Assembly: GCA_019636055.1 (NCBI GenBank)
Contig: JAHBYH010000002.1
Location: forward strand, 62,001 to 126,000
Source of the DNA: Candidatus Paracaedibacteraceae bacterium
GTDB lineage: Bacteria > Pseudomonadota > Alphaproteobacteria > Paracaedibacterales > Paracaedibacteraceae
DNA: 64,000 bases
Reading direction: 5' to 3'
Shown here: in pieces, positions 18,224 through 27,229 of the stretch
Layout: each line of letters opens with the position of its first letter
Position numbering within the stretch: the first letter of the stretch is position 1
Translations under genes and position numbers: made by a program
The notes under the pieces: generated by a model
What the model was told of the DNA's origin: nothing
Databases searched by the model: none
Seen by the model: only the letters and a program-made list of their open reading frames with translations

Positions 18224-18235
18224 AAGGGCTAAGAT

Positions 18236-18727
18236 ATGCGTGATATTATTAAGGAGTCTTTGGCCGAACCGAAACGGTCACAGGGGGCTCCTATTCCTTT
18301 ATTTGAAAAACTCATCGATGATGATCGTGGTATAACAGAAGAAATTCCGGCAAAACGTTATTACAATCGTTTTGAGCTCATGCAATCCATCCAAGATGAA
18401 CTTTCCCGAATCTTAAACACCCGAGCCGGCATCAGAAAATCAGATTACGATCAGTTAGCCAGTAACCCCAAGAACTTTGCCCTTCCCCAAATGTATGGGT
18501 TGTCAGACTTTTCACACTATGATGCCACAGCAAAAGGATCCTACCCACGCATTGCAAGATTATGTGAAAATGCTATTCGTATGTTTGAACCTAGACTCAA
18601 AAATCCTGTCATTACAATAACCGGATTTGATTCTAATAAAGCTAAACTCATGGCTGTCATTGACGCTGAGTTGAACGTCGCAGATTTTCAAGAAGAAGTT
18701 ACATTTCCCCTTGAAATTGAAACATAG
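18236..18727 (+). CDS. tssE: Type VI secretion baseplate protein TssE
   Basis: A 163-residue member of the gp25-like/TssE family. Visible hallmarks are PLFEKLIDDDRG, a helix with SIQDELSRILNTRAG, the MYGLSDFSHYD segment, a helix with ARLCENAIRMFEPRLKNP (the conserved EPRL), and final strands. TssE is a wedge component of the baseplate on which the Hcp tube and TssBC sheath assemble. Only hcp and tssE are found here; none of TssB, C, F, G, K, J, L, M or ClpV is in the window. Either the rest lies elsewhere or the pair is a remnant. The stop lies four bases from a palindromic repeat. Confidence 0.85.
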   Translation: MRDIIKESLAEPKRSQGAPIPLFEKLIDDDRGITEEIPAKRYYNRFELMQSIQDELSRILNTRAGIRKSDYDQLASNPKNFALPQMYGLSDFSHYDATAKGSYPRIARLCENAIRMFEPRLKNPVITITGFDSNKAKLMAVIDAELNVADFQEEVTFPLEIET

Positions 18728-18730
18728 GTT

Positions 18731-18764
18731 CATGAAATTCCGAAGTTCAACTTCGAGTTTTCAT
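18731..18764. repeat. 34-bp palindromic repeat, left copy
   Basis: An imperfect palindrome with the core CGAAGTTCAACTTCG and arms ATGAAA/TTTTCAT. The same 34 bases recur at 19918-19951 in the same orientation with one mismatch (position 10). The left copy contains the last codons and stop of the AAA ATPase pseudogene (encoding MKTRS-stop), so the element end and gene end coincide. Confidence 0.85.
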
Positions 18765-19892
18765 AATCTTTTTTAGTGGGACAACAGAAATTGATTCCTC
18801 TATCTTATACATCTTATCTCCCGGATAGATAACTTCTAGAGAATCAAGTTTCAAAATATCTTTAACCATTATCATAGATTTTGTTAATGCCGGTGCATCT
18901 AAATATTTAAATTCAAATCCATGACGCTGCCCGTCTTTAATAATAAGCAAATCAAGCTCACCTTGCTGATGGATTGACCAAAAAAAGCATTCCTCAGGTC
19001 TGGCGCGGTACAACTGAATCGTTTGCTCTAAAGCAAACCCTTCCCATGATGCCCCGATTTTAGGGTGCCTAAAAAGTGTCGAATAGTCAGAAACACCTAA
19101 TAATCTGTGAAATATCCCGGAATCACGAATATAGATTTTAGGTCGCTTGACCTGCCTTTTTTCAATATTTTCAAACCACGGGGATAATTGGCGAACCATA
19201 AAGGTTCCCACTAAAATATCAAGATAATGTCTGGCTGTATGATCACTAACGCCTAAAGAACGACCAATCTCAGAGGAGTTATAGATATTACCATGATAGT
19301 GAGCAAGCATACTCCAAAACCGCCACAATGTCTGTGCAGAAATATTAATGCCAAGTTGCGGAATATCCTGCTGAAGAAAGGTCTGAATATAATTATCTAA
19401 CCACAATTGTGAGGCTGCATCCGATTTTGCTAAATAAGATCGTGGAAAACCCCCTCGTTGGTGCAACCCAACAAGATCATCAATCTCAACAATTGAAAAT
19501 GGTGACACTGTTATGTAACCGATACGCCCGGCTAATGATTCAGATGATTATTGAATTAAATCCCGAGAAGCACTCCCTAAGATCAAAAATTGCTGTGCTT
19601 ATCCCTGCTGATCAACTTGATACCTTAAAAATTGAAATAAGTTAGGTGACCATTGAATCTCGTCAATAATGATAAGACCAGACAAATCAGATAGTAAAAG
19701 CTGAGGGCTGTCCATTAAGATTCTATCCTGAGGATTTTCTAAATCAAAAAAATGAACATCGCCCTTGTATGAATTTGCAAACTCCCTAGCCAATGTTGTT
19801 TTCCCACATTGACGCGGGCCTAACAAGGCAACAACAGAGTGAACATCAAAGTTTTGCTCGATTTGCTCAAGATAATGATAACGATTAATCAT
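18747..19892 (-). pseudogene. AAA_14 / DUF4143 ATPase with two in-frame nonsense codons
   Basis: A full-length ATPase of the AAA_14-DUF4143 family is readable in one frame but is interrupted by TAA at 19601-19599 and TAA at 19550-19548. The N-terminal part has Walker A LLGPRQCGKTT and Walker B LIIIDEIQ. Between the stops the frame reads AQQFLILGSASRDLIQ, and after them SSESLAGRIGYITVSPF, both expected in the family, so no frameshift is involved. The C-terminal part has the DUF4143 region: a winged-helix-like segment, then AKFL-type nuclease-like features (GELDLLIIKDG, FEFKYLDAP). The role of these widespread ATPases is unclear. The gene sits exactly between two 34-bp palindromic direct repeats, as if moved as a cassette. 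Confidence 0.88.
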
Positions 19893-19917
19893 GGTTCACC
19901 TCTTCATTAGAAGAACT

Positions 19918-19951
19918 CATGAAATTTCGAAGTTCAACTTCGAGTTTTCAT
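19918..19951. repeat. 34-bp palindromic repeat, right copy
   Basis: Second copy of the palindrome at 18731-18764, identical except for one base and in the same orientation. It lies 25 bases upstream of the start codon of the ATPase pseudogene. Together the two copies bracket a 1.2-kb unit. No obvious target-site duplication was seen outside them. Confidence 0.85.
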
Positions 19952-20012
19952 GATTTAAGAAAGATTAAAAAAGAGAGATCCCCAATCAAATTGAAAGTGA
20001 AGCTCTATAACT

Positions 20013-20552
20013 CTATATCAACTGGAATTCGACAGGGATTTTCAGAGTCATTCGTTGCTTTGTTTTAGGAAAAGCCCATTGAGCAATTTGTTGTTTTGCT
20101 GCATTGGATAATAAATCATGCGGGGATTCAATGATCCTACAAGAAATAAGGTCGCCATCCTGAAAAATTACTTCAACTAAAACCTCTCCCTCGATTCCAA
20201 TAATACGCGCTTCTTCCGGGTACATCGGCTTGGGGTTCCCCTTGATAAATTCAGCAACAGAAAATTCGGCACAACCATCCACCTCGGTTTTGTGATGCTC
20301 TGTTACCTGTGACACTACAGGTTGGGAGTGAACAGCCAACGTTCGATCCTTTTCAGATTTTTTATGGGCAGGGTTGCACGGTGTGACACAAGGCATGACT
20401 TCAAGACGAACATCAAACGATATAGAAGCCGATGGTGCTAAAATTTTACCATTCTGCCCCCACACCAATAATACAAAGGGAGCAACATGAATAATACTCG
20501 CAAACATAAAGCTAAGTTTATACCCTTTAAACAAACCGCATCTCCATCCCAC
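20013..20552 (-). CDS. tonB: TonB-family energy transducer
   Basis: Up to 179 residues. An N-terminal hydrophobic helix (FMFASIIHVAPFVLLVWG) anchors the protein in the inner membrane, and residues 100-179 form a TonB C-terminal domain: NPKPMYPEEARIIGIEGEVLVEVIF, then ISCRIIESPHDLLSNAAKQQIAQWAF and a final strand with IPVEFQLI. The usual Pro-rich spacer is replaced by a short Lys/His/Thr-rich one. TonB transmits proton-motive energy to outer-membrane receptors. The start may be GTG 20552, overlapping btuB, or ATG 20507 (MFASIIH), which gives a normal short cytoplasmic tail. ExbB and ExbD are not in the window. Confidence 0.85.
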   Translation of the reverse strand: MGWRCGLFKGYKLSFMFASIIHVAPFVLLVWGQNGKILAPSASISFDVRLEVMPCVTPCNPAHKKSEKDRTLAVHSQPVVSQVTEHHKTEVDGCAEFSVAEFIKGNPKPMYPEEARIIGIEGEVLVEVIFQDGDLISCRIIESPHDLLSNAAKQQIAQWAFPKTKQRMTLKIPVEFQLI

Positions 20553-22332
20553 AATAAACAGCTAGACCACTTTGTTTATACCCCATTGGTTCTTGAATTT
20601 TCCGATTTAAAACATTTTCAATACGCCCAAAGTACCTAGTCCCTGAGGTCAACTTCTTTTGAATTTTAAGATGGAGCACCGTATATGGTTTTGCCGTTAT
20701 TTTTCTAAAGTTTGTTGGATGGATATCCGGTCGATGCCCTTGACGGATAATCTCAAGACTTGACAACCAGTCGTCCAACTCATACGAAACTATGCCGGCA
20801 AGTTTGGTTCGCGGGCGCCTGAGTAATCGTGTTCGATCTTGCAAATTTTCTGCCCTCATCAACGTATGATTAAACGAGACAATCCACCCCCCAAAAAACC
20901 ATGAAACACCCGATTCAAGTCCTTTGATTCTTGCTCGGCCTAAGTTTGTATTAGACTGAAAGTCCACCGTCGGATAAATAAGGCGTGTTAATCGGTTCAT
21001 AAAATAAGTTTCTTGCCATCGAAAACATCGCCCTAGTACCTGATCAAATCCTACATCCCATTGCTGTGAATGCTCGGTCTTTAAATCAGGGTTACCGGAA
21101 TAATAAGGGGTTTTCGCATATAATTGGTAAAGAGTAGGTGCCTTGAAACCGGTGCCATAACTTGCTATTAGCTTGCCGCCAGACCATGGTTTCAAAACAA
21201 AACCTTCACGATGGGTTACAGTTGCCCCGAACGAAGCGGTTTTGTCATGCCTAAGACTTATATCCCAATCAACCCAAGACCCTTTTTTCTGCCACAAACA
21301 ACCCATACCGAATGAATTTTGTAGAAAGGCAAAGGATGATCTTGCATCGTTCTGCTTGACTCGATCTTGACTACCTTCAAGCATCAACGAAAAATCACCA
21401 AACGCCCTGCTCTGATATGTCTGCGTCCAATCAAATTGGGTACGCTGTCCCATGGTTTGGGATTGGAATCGATCCCGAATTGCATTGTTCTGTCGTGACT
21501 GAAAAAAACCAACCCCAAACAGATGCGTCCAGTTCAAGGTCGGTTGAACAGATAGCTGACCACGATGCAGAAAATTTTCTCGCTCTTGAGGTGATGCCCG
21601 ATCAAAAAGTTGAATCAGTGCATCTGCCTGATTATAACGACTAACGAGCATTAAATGGCTTCGATCGTTTAACTGATGATCAAGGCGCCCAACAAAACCG
21701 TTCTGCCTAAAATAAAGACGAGGGTAATGTCCAGATGGTTGGCGATACGTCACAGGTGTTTGATGATTCCCTGAACTTCGCACCCCATCCGCCCCGAGAT
21801 ACACCCCCAAAGTATCATAGCGATGCTGGGCACTGCCTGAAATTTTTGCGACCCGATTACTTGAGAACTCTACCTGTAAATCCTCTTGCGAAGATTCAGC
21901 TTTTGGCGTCGTGAGCAATAACACACCACCAACAGCATCCGGTCCATAGAGACTTCCCTGCCCGCCACGCAGAATAGATATTGTTGCGAGATTCTCTGTC
22001 CCTATTAAGCTTGTATCGAGTGATCCGTTGGCGGCGTCAGGTGAGTTGATACGCATGCCATCCAAACGCACCTGCAAGTGGTTTGAGTTGGTTCCTCGAA
22101 CAAAAACAGAAGATGGTTGTCCTATATTTCCGGAGCGAACAATAACCGTACCGGGAAAACTATTCAACACACTATCCAAGGTCGAATATTGGCGACGTTT
22201 GATTGTCTGAGATGTCAAAACATCTTGATGAATGGATGATGGCATTTGACGGATAGCTTTAGCCTTAACATGAACAGTTGGTGCGACTTGTTCAGCCTGC
22301 ACGGATGCCAGTAGGGGTAAAAGAAATTTCAT
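20527..22332 (-). CDS. btuB: TonB-dependent vitamin B12 receptor BtuB
   Basis: A 601-residue outer-membrane receptor. After a signal peptide (MKFLLPLLASVQA) there is a plug domain with LDSVLNSFPGTVIVRSG, QPSSVFVRGTNSNHLQVRLDG and ILRGGQGSLYGPDAVGG, then a 22-strand-type barrel with the FKAPTLYQLYAKTPYYSGNPDLKTE stretch seen in BtuB and FepA relatives. Cobalamin specificity is supported by the cobalamin riboswitch in the leader and by size. The downstream tonB gene overlaps it. Import of B12 from the host or from food would be the role; periplasmic and inner-membrane parts (BtuFCD) are not in the window. Confidence 0.9.
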   Translation of the reverse strand: MKFLLPLLASVQAEQVAPTVHVKAKAIRQMPSSIHQDVLTSQTIKRRQYSTLDSVLNSFPGTVIVRSGNIGQPSSVFVRGTNSNHLQVRLDGMRINSPDAANGSLDTSLIGTENLATISILRGGQGSLYGPDAVGGVLLLTTPKAESSQEDLQVEFSSNRVAKISGSAQHRYDTLGVYLGADGVRSSGNHQTPVTYRQPSGHYPRLYFRQNGFVGRLDHQLNDRSHLMLVSRYNQADALIQLFDRASPQERENFLHRGQLSVQPTLNWTHLFGVGFFQSRQNNAIRDRFQSQTMGQRTQFDWTQTYQSRAFGDFSLMLEGSQDRVKQNDARSSFAFLQNSFGMGCLWQKKGSWVDWDISLRHDKTASFGATVTHREGFVLKPWSGGKLIASYGTGFKAPTLYQLYAKTPYYSGNPDLKTEHSQQWDVGFDQVLGRCFRWQETYFMNRLTRLIYPTVDFQSNTNLGRARIKGLESGVSWFFGGWIVSFNHTLMRAENLQDRTRLLRRPRTKLAGIVSYELDDWLSSLEIIRQGHRPDIHPTNFRKITAKPYTVLHLKIQKKLTSGTRYFGRIENVLNRKIQEPMGYKQSGLAVYCGMEMRFV

Positions 22333-22399
22333 ACATCACTTTCAGTTGCAGTTTGTCATGACCACAACCGATGCCGGCCCAAAAAGTCACTCGCTTTTG

Positions 22400-22575
22400 G
22401 AAACGTGGTATTTATCAGCAGGTCTCCTGACTCGTGATTCTCACCTTATGCCGCCTTCCCGGAATCTCTCCAGTGGCTTAATGAGCATAAGACTCCCACT
22501 TACAGTTGCGAGGACAGTCACGGGATTGCACCGTATTCCCTATACGCTAATGGGGTCATTATGCGTGACTTTGGA
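22400..22575 (-). promoter_or_regulatory. Cobalamin (adenosylcobalamin) riboswitch
   Basis: Read on the minus strand, the btuB leader contains the conserved blocks in the right order: GGGAATACGGTGCAATCCCG with GACTGTCCTCGCAACTGTAA, then GCCACTGG, CGGGAAGGCGG, and the B12 box AGTCAGGAGACCTGC at about 22434-22418. These are hallmarks of cobalamin riboswitches. A further hairpin with CCAAAA/TTTTGG arms lies at 22379-22400, between aptamer and start codon, and could be the expression platform. When cobalamin is bound, btuB and tonB expression should fall. Exact edges are approximate. Confidence 0.95.
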
Positions 22576-22712
22576 TTAAGATACAACGGTGTTTTATTGA
22601 CTCAAAATAAAAACTCACCACCCTGACCTATCATCCTATAAAAACCGCTAGACAGCTGAAAATAAATCCTGTTACCCTGAAGCATAAGAGTGTGTATAAA
22701 AAGGAAATTTAG

Positions 22713-23315
22713 ATGTCTGTCACAGCAATTCAAGAACAACTACAAAATGCACAAATCAATGGCGGAATCCTTCCGGATTCGTGGATCCGGGAGCAATCTC
22801 TTAAGCACGGAATGATTGAACCGTTTGTTGAAAAACAAGTTCGACAAGATGTCATTTCTTATGGTGTTTCATCTTATGGTTATGATGCACGGTGTGCCCC
22901 GGAATTCAAAATTTTTACCAACGTCCATAATGCAATCGTTGACCCTAAAAACTTCACAGACACAAGTTTTGTTGAAAAAGAAACAGATGTTTGCATTATC
23001 CCACCCAATAGTTTTGTTCTAGCACGAACAGTTGAATACTTCCGCATTCCCCGTGATGTATTAGTTATTTGTCTTGGCAAATCAACTTATGCTCGCTGTG
23101 GCATCATTGTGAATGTCACCCCACTAGAACCTGAATGGGAAGGTCACGTTACCTTAGAATTCTCAAATACAACCCCTTTACCTGCAAAAATTTATGCGAA
23201 CGAAGGCGTCTGCCAATTCTTATTCCTAAAAGGAACGAGCGATTGCGAAGTCTCCTATGCTGACCGAAGCGGTAAATATATGGGGCAACGCGGGGTAACC
23301 TTGCCTCGCCTATAA
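22713..23315 (+). CDS. dcd: dCTP deaminase
   Basis: Dcd converts dCTP to dUTP, feeding Dut for dTTP synthesis. The 200-residue protein has [33 protein letters not shown], the [31 protein letters not shown] core and the C-terminal tail that closes the active site. No signs of the bifunctional dCTP deaminase/dUTPase were seen, and a separate dut exists at 7369. The ATG at 22713 follows an AAGGAA ribosome site. Confidence 0.96.
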   Translation: MSVTAIQEQLQNAQINGGILPDSWIREQSLKHGMIEPFVEKQVRQDVISYGVSSYGYDARCAPEFKIFTNVHNAIVDPKNFTDTSFVEKETDVCIIPPNSFVLARTVEYFRIPRDVLVICLGKSTYARCGIIVNVTPLEPEWEGHVTLEFSNTTPLPAKIYANEGVCQFLFLKGTSDCEVSYADRSGKYMGQRGVTLPRL

Positions 23316-23328
23316 GAGGGCACCATCA

Positions 23329-23814
23329 ATGATTAAGTCCGTGATAATGACAATATTACTCAGCATACCTACCTATGCACAAGTAGACAGCATTGAAATT
23401 ATCAAACACCGTCACGAACTTAATCTTGTCAAGGACGACAAAATTGTCAAAACATTTTCAATTGCCTTAGGACGACAGGCTCAAGGTCGAAAAGTTGATC
23501 GCAATGACAAACGAACCCCTGAAGGGATTTATAAAGTCAAACGAAAACTAGATGGAACCGAGTATCACAAAAGCCTTGTCATCAATTACCCAACCCCCGA
23601 GGAAAAGGCTGACGCCAGAGCAAGAGGCGTTGATATCGGTGACCATTTGTGTATTCATGGGATGCGGTCATATCTCTCTTACATGCCCAACTTTATGCAA
23701 AAGCTTCATCGATGGGTTGATTGGACGGCAGGATGCGTTGCTTTAACTGACTCAGAAATAGATGAAATATTTGAAGAAGTTGAAGTTGGGACACCTGTTG
23801 TGATATATGAATAA
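23329..23814 (+). CDS. L,D-transpeptidase (YkuD family), first copy
   Basis: A 161-residue exported protein: signal peptide MIKSVIMTILLSIPTYA, then a YkuD catalytic domain. The active-site motif is present as CIHG (His110) and TAGC (Cys136) followed by VALTDSEIDEIF. Such enzymes form 3-3 cross-links in peptidoglycan or attach proteins to it, and are resistant to most beta-lactams. A second paralogue lies at 32713. It starts 14 bases after dcd and 30 bases before murA, so peptidoglycan genes are clustered here. Confidence 0.9.
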   Translation: MIKSVIMTILLSIPTYAQVDSIEIIKHRHELNLVKDDKIVKTFSIALGRQAQGRKVDRNDKRTPEGIYKVKRKLDGTEYHKSLVINYPTPEEKADARARGVDIGDHLCIHGMRSYLSYMPNFMQKLHRWVDWTAGCVALTDSEIDEIFEEVEVGTPVVIYE

Positions 23815-23844
23815 GAAATACGTTAACTTACAGTTGGATACATC

Positions 23845-25122
23845 ATGGATCAGATTCGCATCATTGGCGGGACACCGTTACAAGGAACTATTGAAATAAG
23901 CGGCGCCAAAAATGCAGCTCTTCCGTTACTCGCAGCCTCCTTATTAAGCTCAGAGACACTGGAATTATCAAACGTTCCTGACCTTGCTGATATCCATTCT
24001 TTAGTTGAATTATTAACTCAACATGGCGTTGTTTGTCAGTGGGATTTAAAAACAAAAACCCTTAGTCTCACGGCGCAAACCATTGCCAATACCACAGCTC
24101 CCTATGACATCGTTCGCAAAATGCGCGCCTCGATTCTGGTTTTGGGTCCTCTTTTAGCGCGGTGTGGCGAAGCAAAAGTATCGCTGCCCGGCGGATGTTC
24201 CATTGGAACTCGACCTGTTGATATTCATTTAAGCGGTCTTGAAGAATTAGGCGCCCTAATCGAACTCAAAGATGGGTATATCTTCGCCTCCGCTCCCACA
24301 GGATTAAAAGGGGCAATCATTACCATGCCGTTAGTATCTGTAACAGCGACAGAAAACTTGATGATGGCAGCAACCCTTGCCTCAGGCTCAACCAAACTTA
24401 TTAATGCAGCGCGTGAACCAGAAATTATTGACCTTGCCAACTGCTTACGAGCCATGGGAGCAACCATTCACGGGGATGGGACGGATACAATCACGATCGA
24501 TGGGGTTAAAGCGCTTCATTCAGCACAACACAGTGTTATCGCCGATCGGATTGAAACAGGAACATTTGCCATTGCAGCACTCATCACAAAAGGTGAACTC
24601 TACCTTAAAAATACAAGCATAGACCTTTTGCCTTCGTTTATTTCCAGTCTACAAAAAGCAGGTGCACTTATTGAAAACGGACCGGATGGTTTTTGGGTTA
24701 AATCGTCAGGCCAACCGATTACGGGTGTTGATGTCATGACAGAACCATACCCCGGTTTTGCAACAGACTTGCAAGCACAAATGATGGCCCTGATGACAAT
24801 ATGCAGCGGGTCATCCATGATTACGGAAACTATATTTGAAAATCGTTTTATGCACGTCCCTGAACTTTGCCGCATGGGCGCAAACATCACCGTTCATGGA
24901 TCAACATCCTTAGTACGGGGTGTTGACAGACTTAAAGGAGCGCCGGTCATGGCAACAGACCTACGAGCGTCAGTATCACTTGTTCTGGCAGGTCTCGCTG
25001 CGGAAGGTGAAACCGTGATTAGCCGTGTCTATCACTTGGATCGAGGATATGAACATATCGAAGAAAAACTCAGCAGATGCGGGGCTAAGATCGAGCGAGT
25101 TAAAGAAGTGTTGGCTGCATAA
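23845..25122 (+). CDS. murA: UDP-N-acetylglucosamine 1-carboxyvinyltransferase
   Basis: MurA adds enolpyruvate from PEP to UDP-GlcNAc, the first committed step of peptidoglycan synthesis. The 425-residue length is normal. The start ([27 protein letters not shown]), the fosfomycin-target cysteine loop [13 protein letters not shown], and [14 protein letters not shown] are intact. Presence of murA with two L,D-transpeptidases indicates that this probable endosymbiont still makes a cell wall. Confidence 0.97.
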   Translation: MDQIRIIGGTPLQGTIEISGAKNAALPLLAASLLSSETLELSNVPDLADIHSLVELLTQHGVVCQWDLKTKTLSLTAQTIANTTAPYDIVRKMRASILVLGPLLARCGEAKVSLPGGCSIGTRPVDIHLSGLEELGALIELKDGYIFASAPTGLKGAIITMPLVSVTATENLMMAATLASGSTKLINAAREPEIIDLANCLRAMGATIHGDGTDTITIDGVKALHSAQHSVIADRIETGTFAIAALITKGELYLKNTSIDLLPSFISSLQKAGALIENGPDGFWVKSSGQPITGVDVMTEPYPGFATDLQAQMMALMTICSGSSMITETIFENRFMHVPELCRMGANITVHGSTSLVRGVDRLKGAPVMATDLRASVSLVLAGLAAEGETVISRVYHLDRGYEHIEEKLSRCGAKIERVKEVLAA

Positions 25123-25314
25123 ATAAAAAATAACACAGATGTTTTTACGAACAAGGTTGCACATGTCAGTTAGATATACAGCTTTGTTTATATTTCAAAT
25201 AATTCAGCACTGGGTGTATGTTTGAGATTGGACAACAACACCAAAACATAAAAAAGCTCTATTGTATAGAGCTTTCTAACGCGGGAGTAATTACTTAAAT
25301 CGCATAGTTTTTGA

Positions 25315-25605
25315 TTATTGATTAGATTGTCTTTTGCTAACAAAAACAAATTCATTACAACCAAGCCCACCAGCACAGGTTTTAAGATAAGACAAACAAA
25401 AGCCTTTGTCTTGAAAATAGTGAAATACTTCTTCAGGCTTAGCGACTTCAAATGGATATCCTCCAACCCAATCAATCAGATTATAATAAGCAGAAATACC
25501 ACGATTATTATCCTGATAATTAAACCAACTCTTTAACCGATTAACCGAAGAAAAAGTATCCTTAATAAAAGTAATAGTCCATTGCCTGAATAGAGTATAA
25601 ATCTA
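25315..25605 (-). pseudogene. Remnant of a SAM-dependent methyltransferase (C-terminal end)
   Basis: Minus-strand translation from about 25600 gives RGISAYYNLIDWVGGYPFEV, AKPEEVFHYFQDKGF and then, after a one-base frame change near a run of A residues at about 25390, LKTCAGGLGCNEFVFVSKR with a stop at 25317-25315. This matches the C-terminal end of a family of class I methyltransferases often found in polysaccharide clusters (IDWIGGYPFEVAxPEEI ... GLGCNEFVF). Everything upstream of about 25605 is degraded, and the SAM-binding half is missing. It is clearly a decayed gene. Confidence 0.7.
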
Positions 25606-25942
25606 CAGAATTTTACGCATGACACAACCAGATGAATTATAGTTCTTTTTAACTCAAGCCCAACACTTTGAAGCACTCCCATTCATTATAAATTGAAATA
25701 ATTCGACCTTAAGATATTTTTTTAAACTCTCCACAGCTTCTTGGATACGTGAGTTCGTCTAATTTCTTTAAGAAATTACTCTAATTCTTACCAAATTCAA
25801 GTCTTAACTCGTCAGCCATGTATTACATCTTTATATTACGCCAATTGCACCATATAACGTCATGACTTTAAACATAATATATACCAAATCATGGGCGTGA
25901 TTCACATTGCCTTAAACCCCTTCTGTGTGCTAGGTTTAACCT
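25606..25942. other. AT-rich region without a recognisable gene
   Basis: About 340 bases with stops in all frames at short intervals. Short minus-strand pieces such as EAVESLKKYLKVELFQ may be further debris of the neighbouring methyltransferase locus, but no homology is certain. The promoter of the downstream antiporter should be near 25880-25930; no strong motif was seen. Confidence 0.4.
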
Positions 25943-27229
25943 ATGCACCATGATATAAAACTCATTGAAATTACACTTGTACTCGTTGCGGCACTCGTCG
26001 GCGGCTTGGGTTTTGTACGTCTAAAACAACCACCAATCCTCGGATATATCCTTGCGGGAATTATCCTTGGTCCTTCCGGATTTGCTTATGTTGAAAGCCG
26101 GGAACTTGTTGAAACCATGGCTGAATTAGGTGTTTTACTCTTGCTTTTTGTTGTCGGGATGGAACTGAATTTACGCACATTCAAAAACGCATGGGTTCAA
26201 ACGACAGTATGTACAGTTATGCAAATAATTATTAGTCTGGTTATTTCTTTTGGCCTAGCTCCTTTGTTTGGCTGGTCACTGGGCATGTCCTTACTTCTGG
26301 GATTTGTATTAGCTCTGTCATCAACAGCTGTTGTTGTCAACTTGCTAGAGCGAATCGGCGAAATGAAATCAGATTCAGGACAATTGGCCGTCGGTATTTT
26401 GATTGCACAGGACCTTGCCATTGTCCCGATGATTTTGGTTTTACGTAACCTCAATACAGGATCAATATTTGATCCGGGGTTACTAATTAAGCTGGGATCT
26501 TCTATTGCAATTATTGCAGGACTCATCGCGTATTTATCCCGAAAACAACGTGTTAGTATTCCCTTGACTCAAATTATCTCGGGTGAAAAAGATCTCACCC
26601 CATTGGCGAGCCTTGGGTTCTGCTTTGCAGCAGCAGCTATTTCGGGGCTGATGGGACTTTCAGCCGCATATGGTGCCTTTTTGGCAGGTCTTGTTCTAGG
26701 AAACACCCATGAACGTATTATTTTGCTTGAGACAACGAAACCCATTCAAAGCACTTTGTTAATGGTATTCTTCCTGTCTATTGGACTTTTGCTTGACCTC
26801 AATTTCATTAGTGAACACTGGGTTATGGTCACGGTCTTGCTGTTTGTCATCACCATTGGCAAAACAGCGATGAATATTGGCATCTTACGGTTACTGCGCC
26901 TACCGCGAACACAGTCTTTTTTAGTCGGGGTTGTTCTATCGCAATTGGGTGAATTTGCCTTTTTGCTAGCAACAGTCGGTTATCAATCAGGAATTATCGA
27001 TGATCACGGTCAAAAACTTATTGTAGCGATGACAGTTCTGTCCTTAGGCTTTAGCCCGATTTGGCTTGCTTCCGCCCGACGCATCAAGGAACACGTTGAT
27101 TCAAAAGCTTTAAGCTTTACAAAGCTATTAATCATGGCATTTGGTCCTGAGTTTAGTTGGGTGCAACATCGCCTTAGACGCAAACAAGCAAAACTGAATG
27201 AGATTATCGTCGATGACGAAGACGGTTAG
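25943..27229 (+). CDS. CPA2-family monovalent cation:proton antiporter (KefB/KefC-like)
   Basis: A 428-residue membrane protein with about 12-13 spans, matching the Na+/H+ exchanger domain of the CPA2 family. Typical parts are LKQPPILGYILAGIILGPSG, ELGVLLLLFVVGMELNL, ALSSTAVVVNLL, and GILIAQDLAIVPMI. KefB/KefC and YbaL normally carry a C-terminal TrkA-N (RCK) domain; here the protein ends soon after the membrane part, so it lacks that regulator. Ion specificity cannot be deduced. The gene's 3' end overlaps rnhB by 32 bases. Confidence 0.88.
   Translation: MHHDIKLIEITLVLVAALVGGLGFVRLKQPPILGYILAGIILGPSGFAYVESRELVETMAELGVLLLLFVVGMELNLRTFKNAWVQTTVCTVMQIIISLVISFGLAPLFGWSLGMSLLLGFVLALSSTAVVVNLLERIGEMKSDSGQLAVGILIAQDLAIVPMILVLRNLNTGSIFDPGLLIKLGSSIAIIAGLIAYLSRKQRVSIPLTQIISGEKDLTPLASLGFCFAAAAISGLMGLSAAYGAFLAGLVLGNTHERIILLETTKPIQSTLLMVFFLSIGLLLDLNFISEHWVMVTVLLFVITIGKTAMNIGILRLLRLPRTQSFLVGVVLSQLGEFAFLLATVGYQSGIIDDHGQKLIVAMTVLSLGFSPIWLASARRIKEHVDSKALSFTKLLIMAFGPEFSWVQHRLRRKQAKLNEIIVDDEDG

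Noticed and set aside
19548..19601. Recoding of TAA as an amino acid in the AAA ATPase
   Set aside because: Other genes in the window use TAA as an ordinary stop and no other family shows in-frame TAA, so decay is the simpler explanation.
25188..25475. Minus-strand 95-codon ORF after murA
   Set aside because: Most of it continues past the frameshift in the wrong frame. The real signal is the methyltransferase remnant, which needs a frame change at about 25390.
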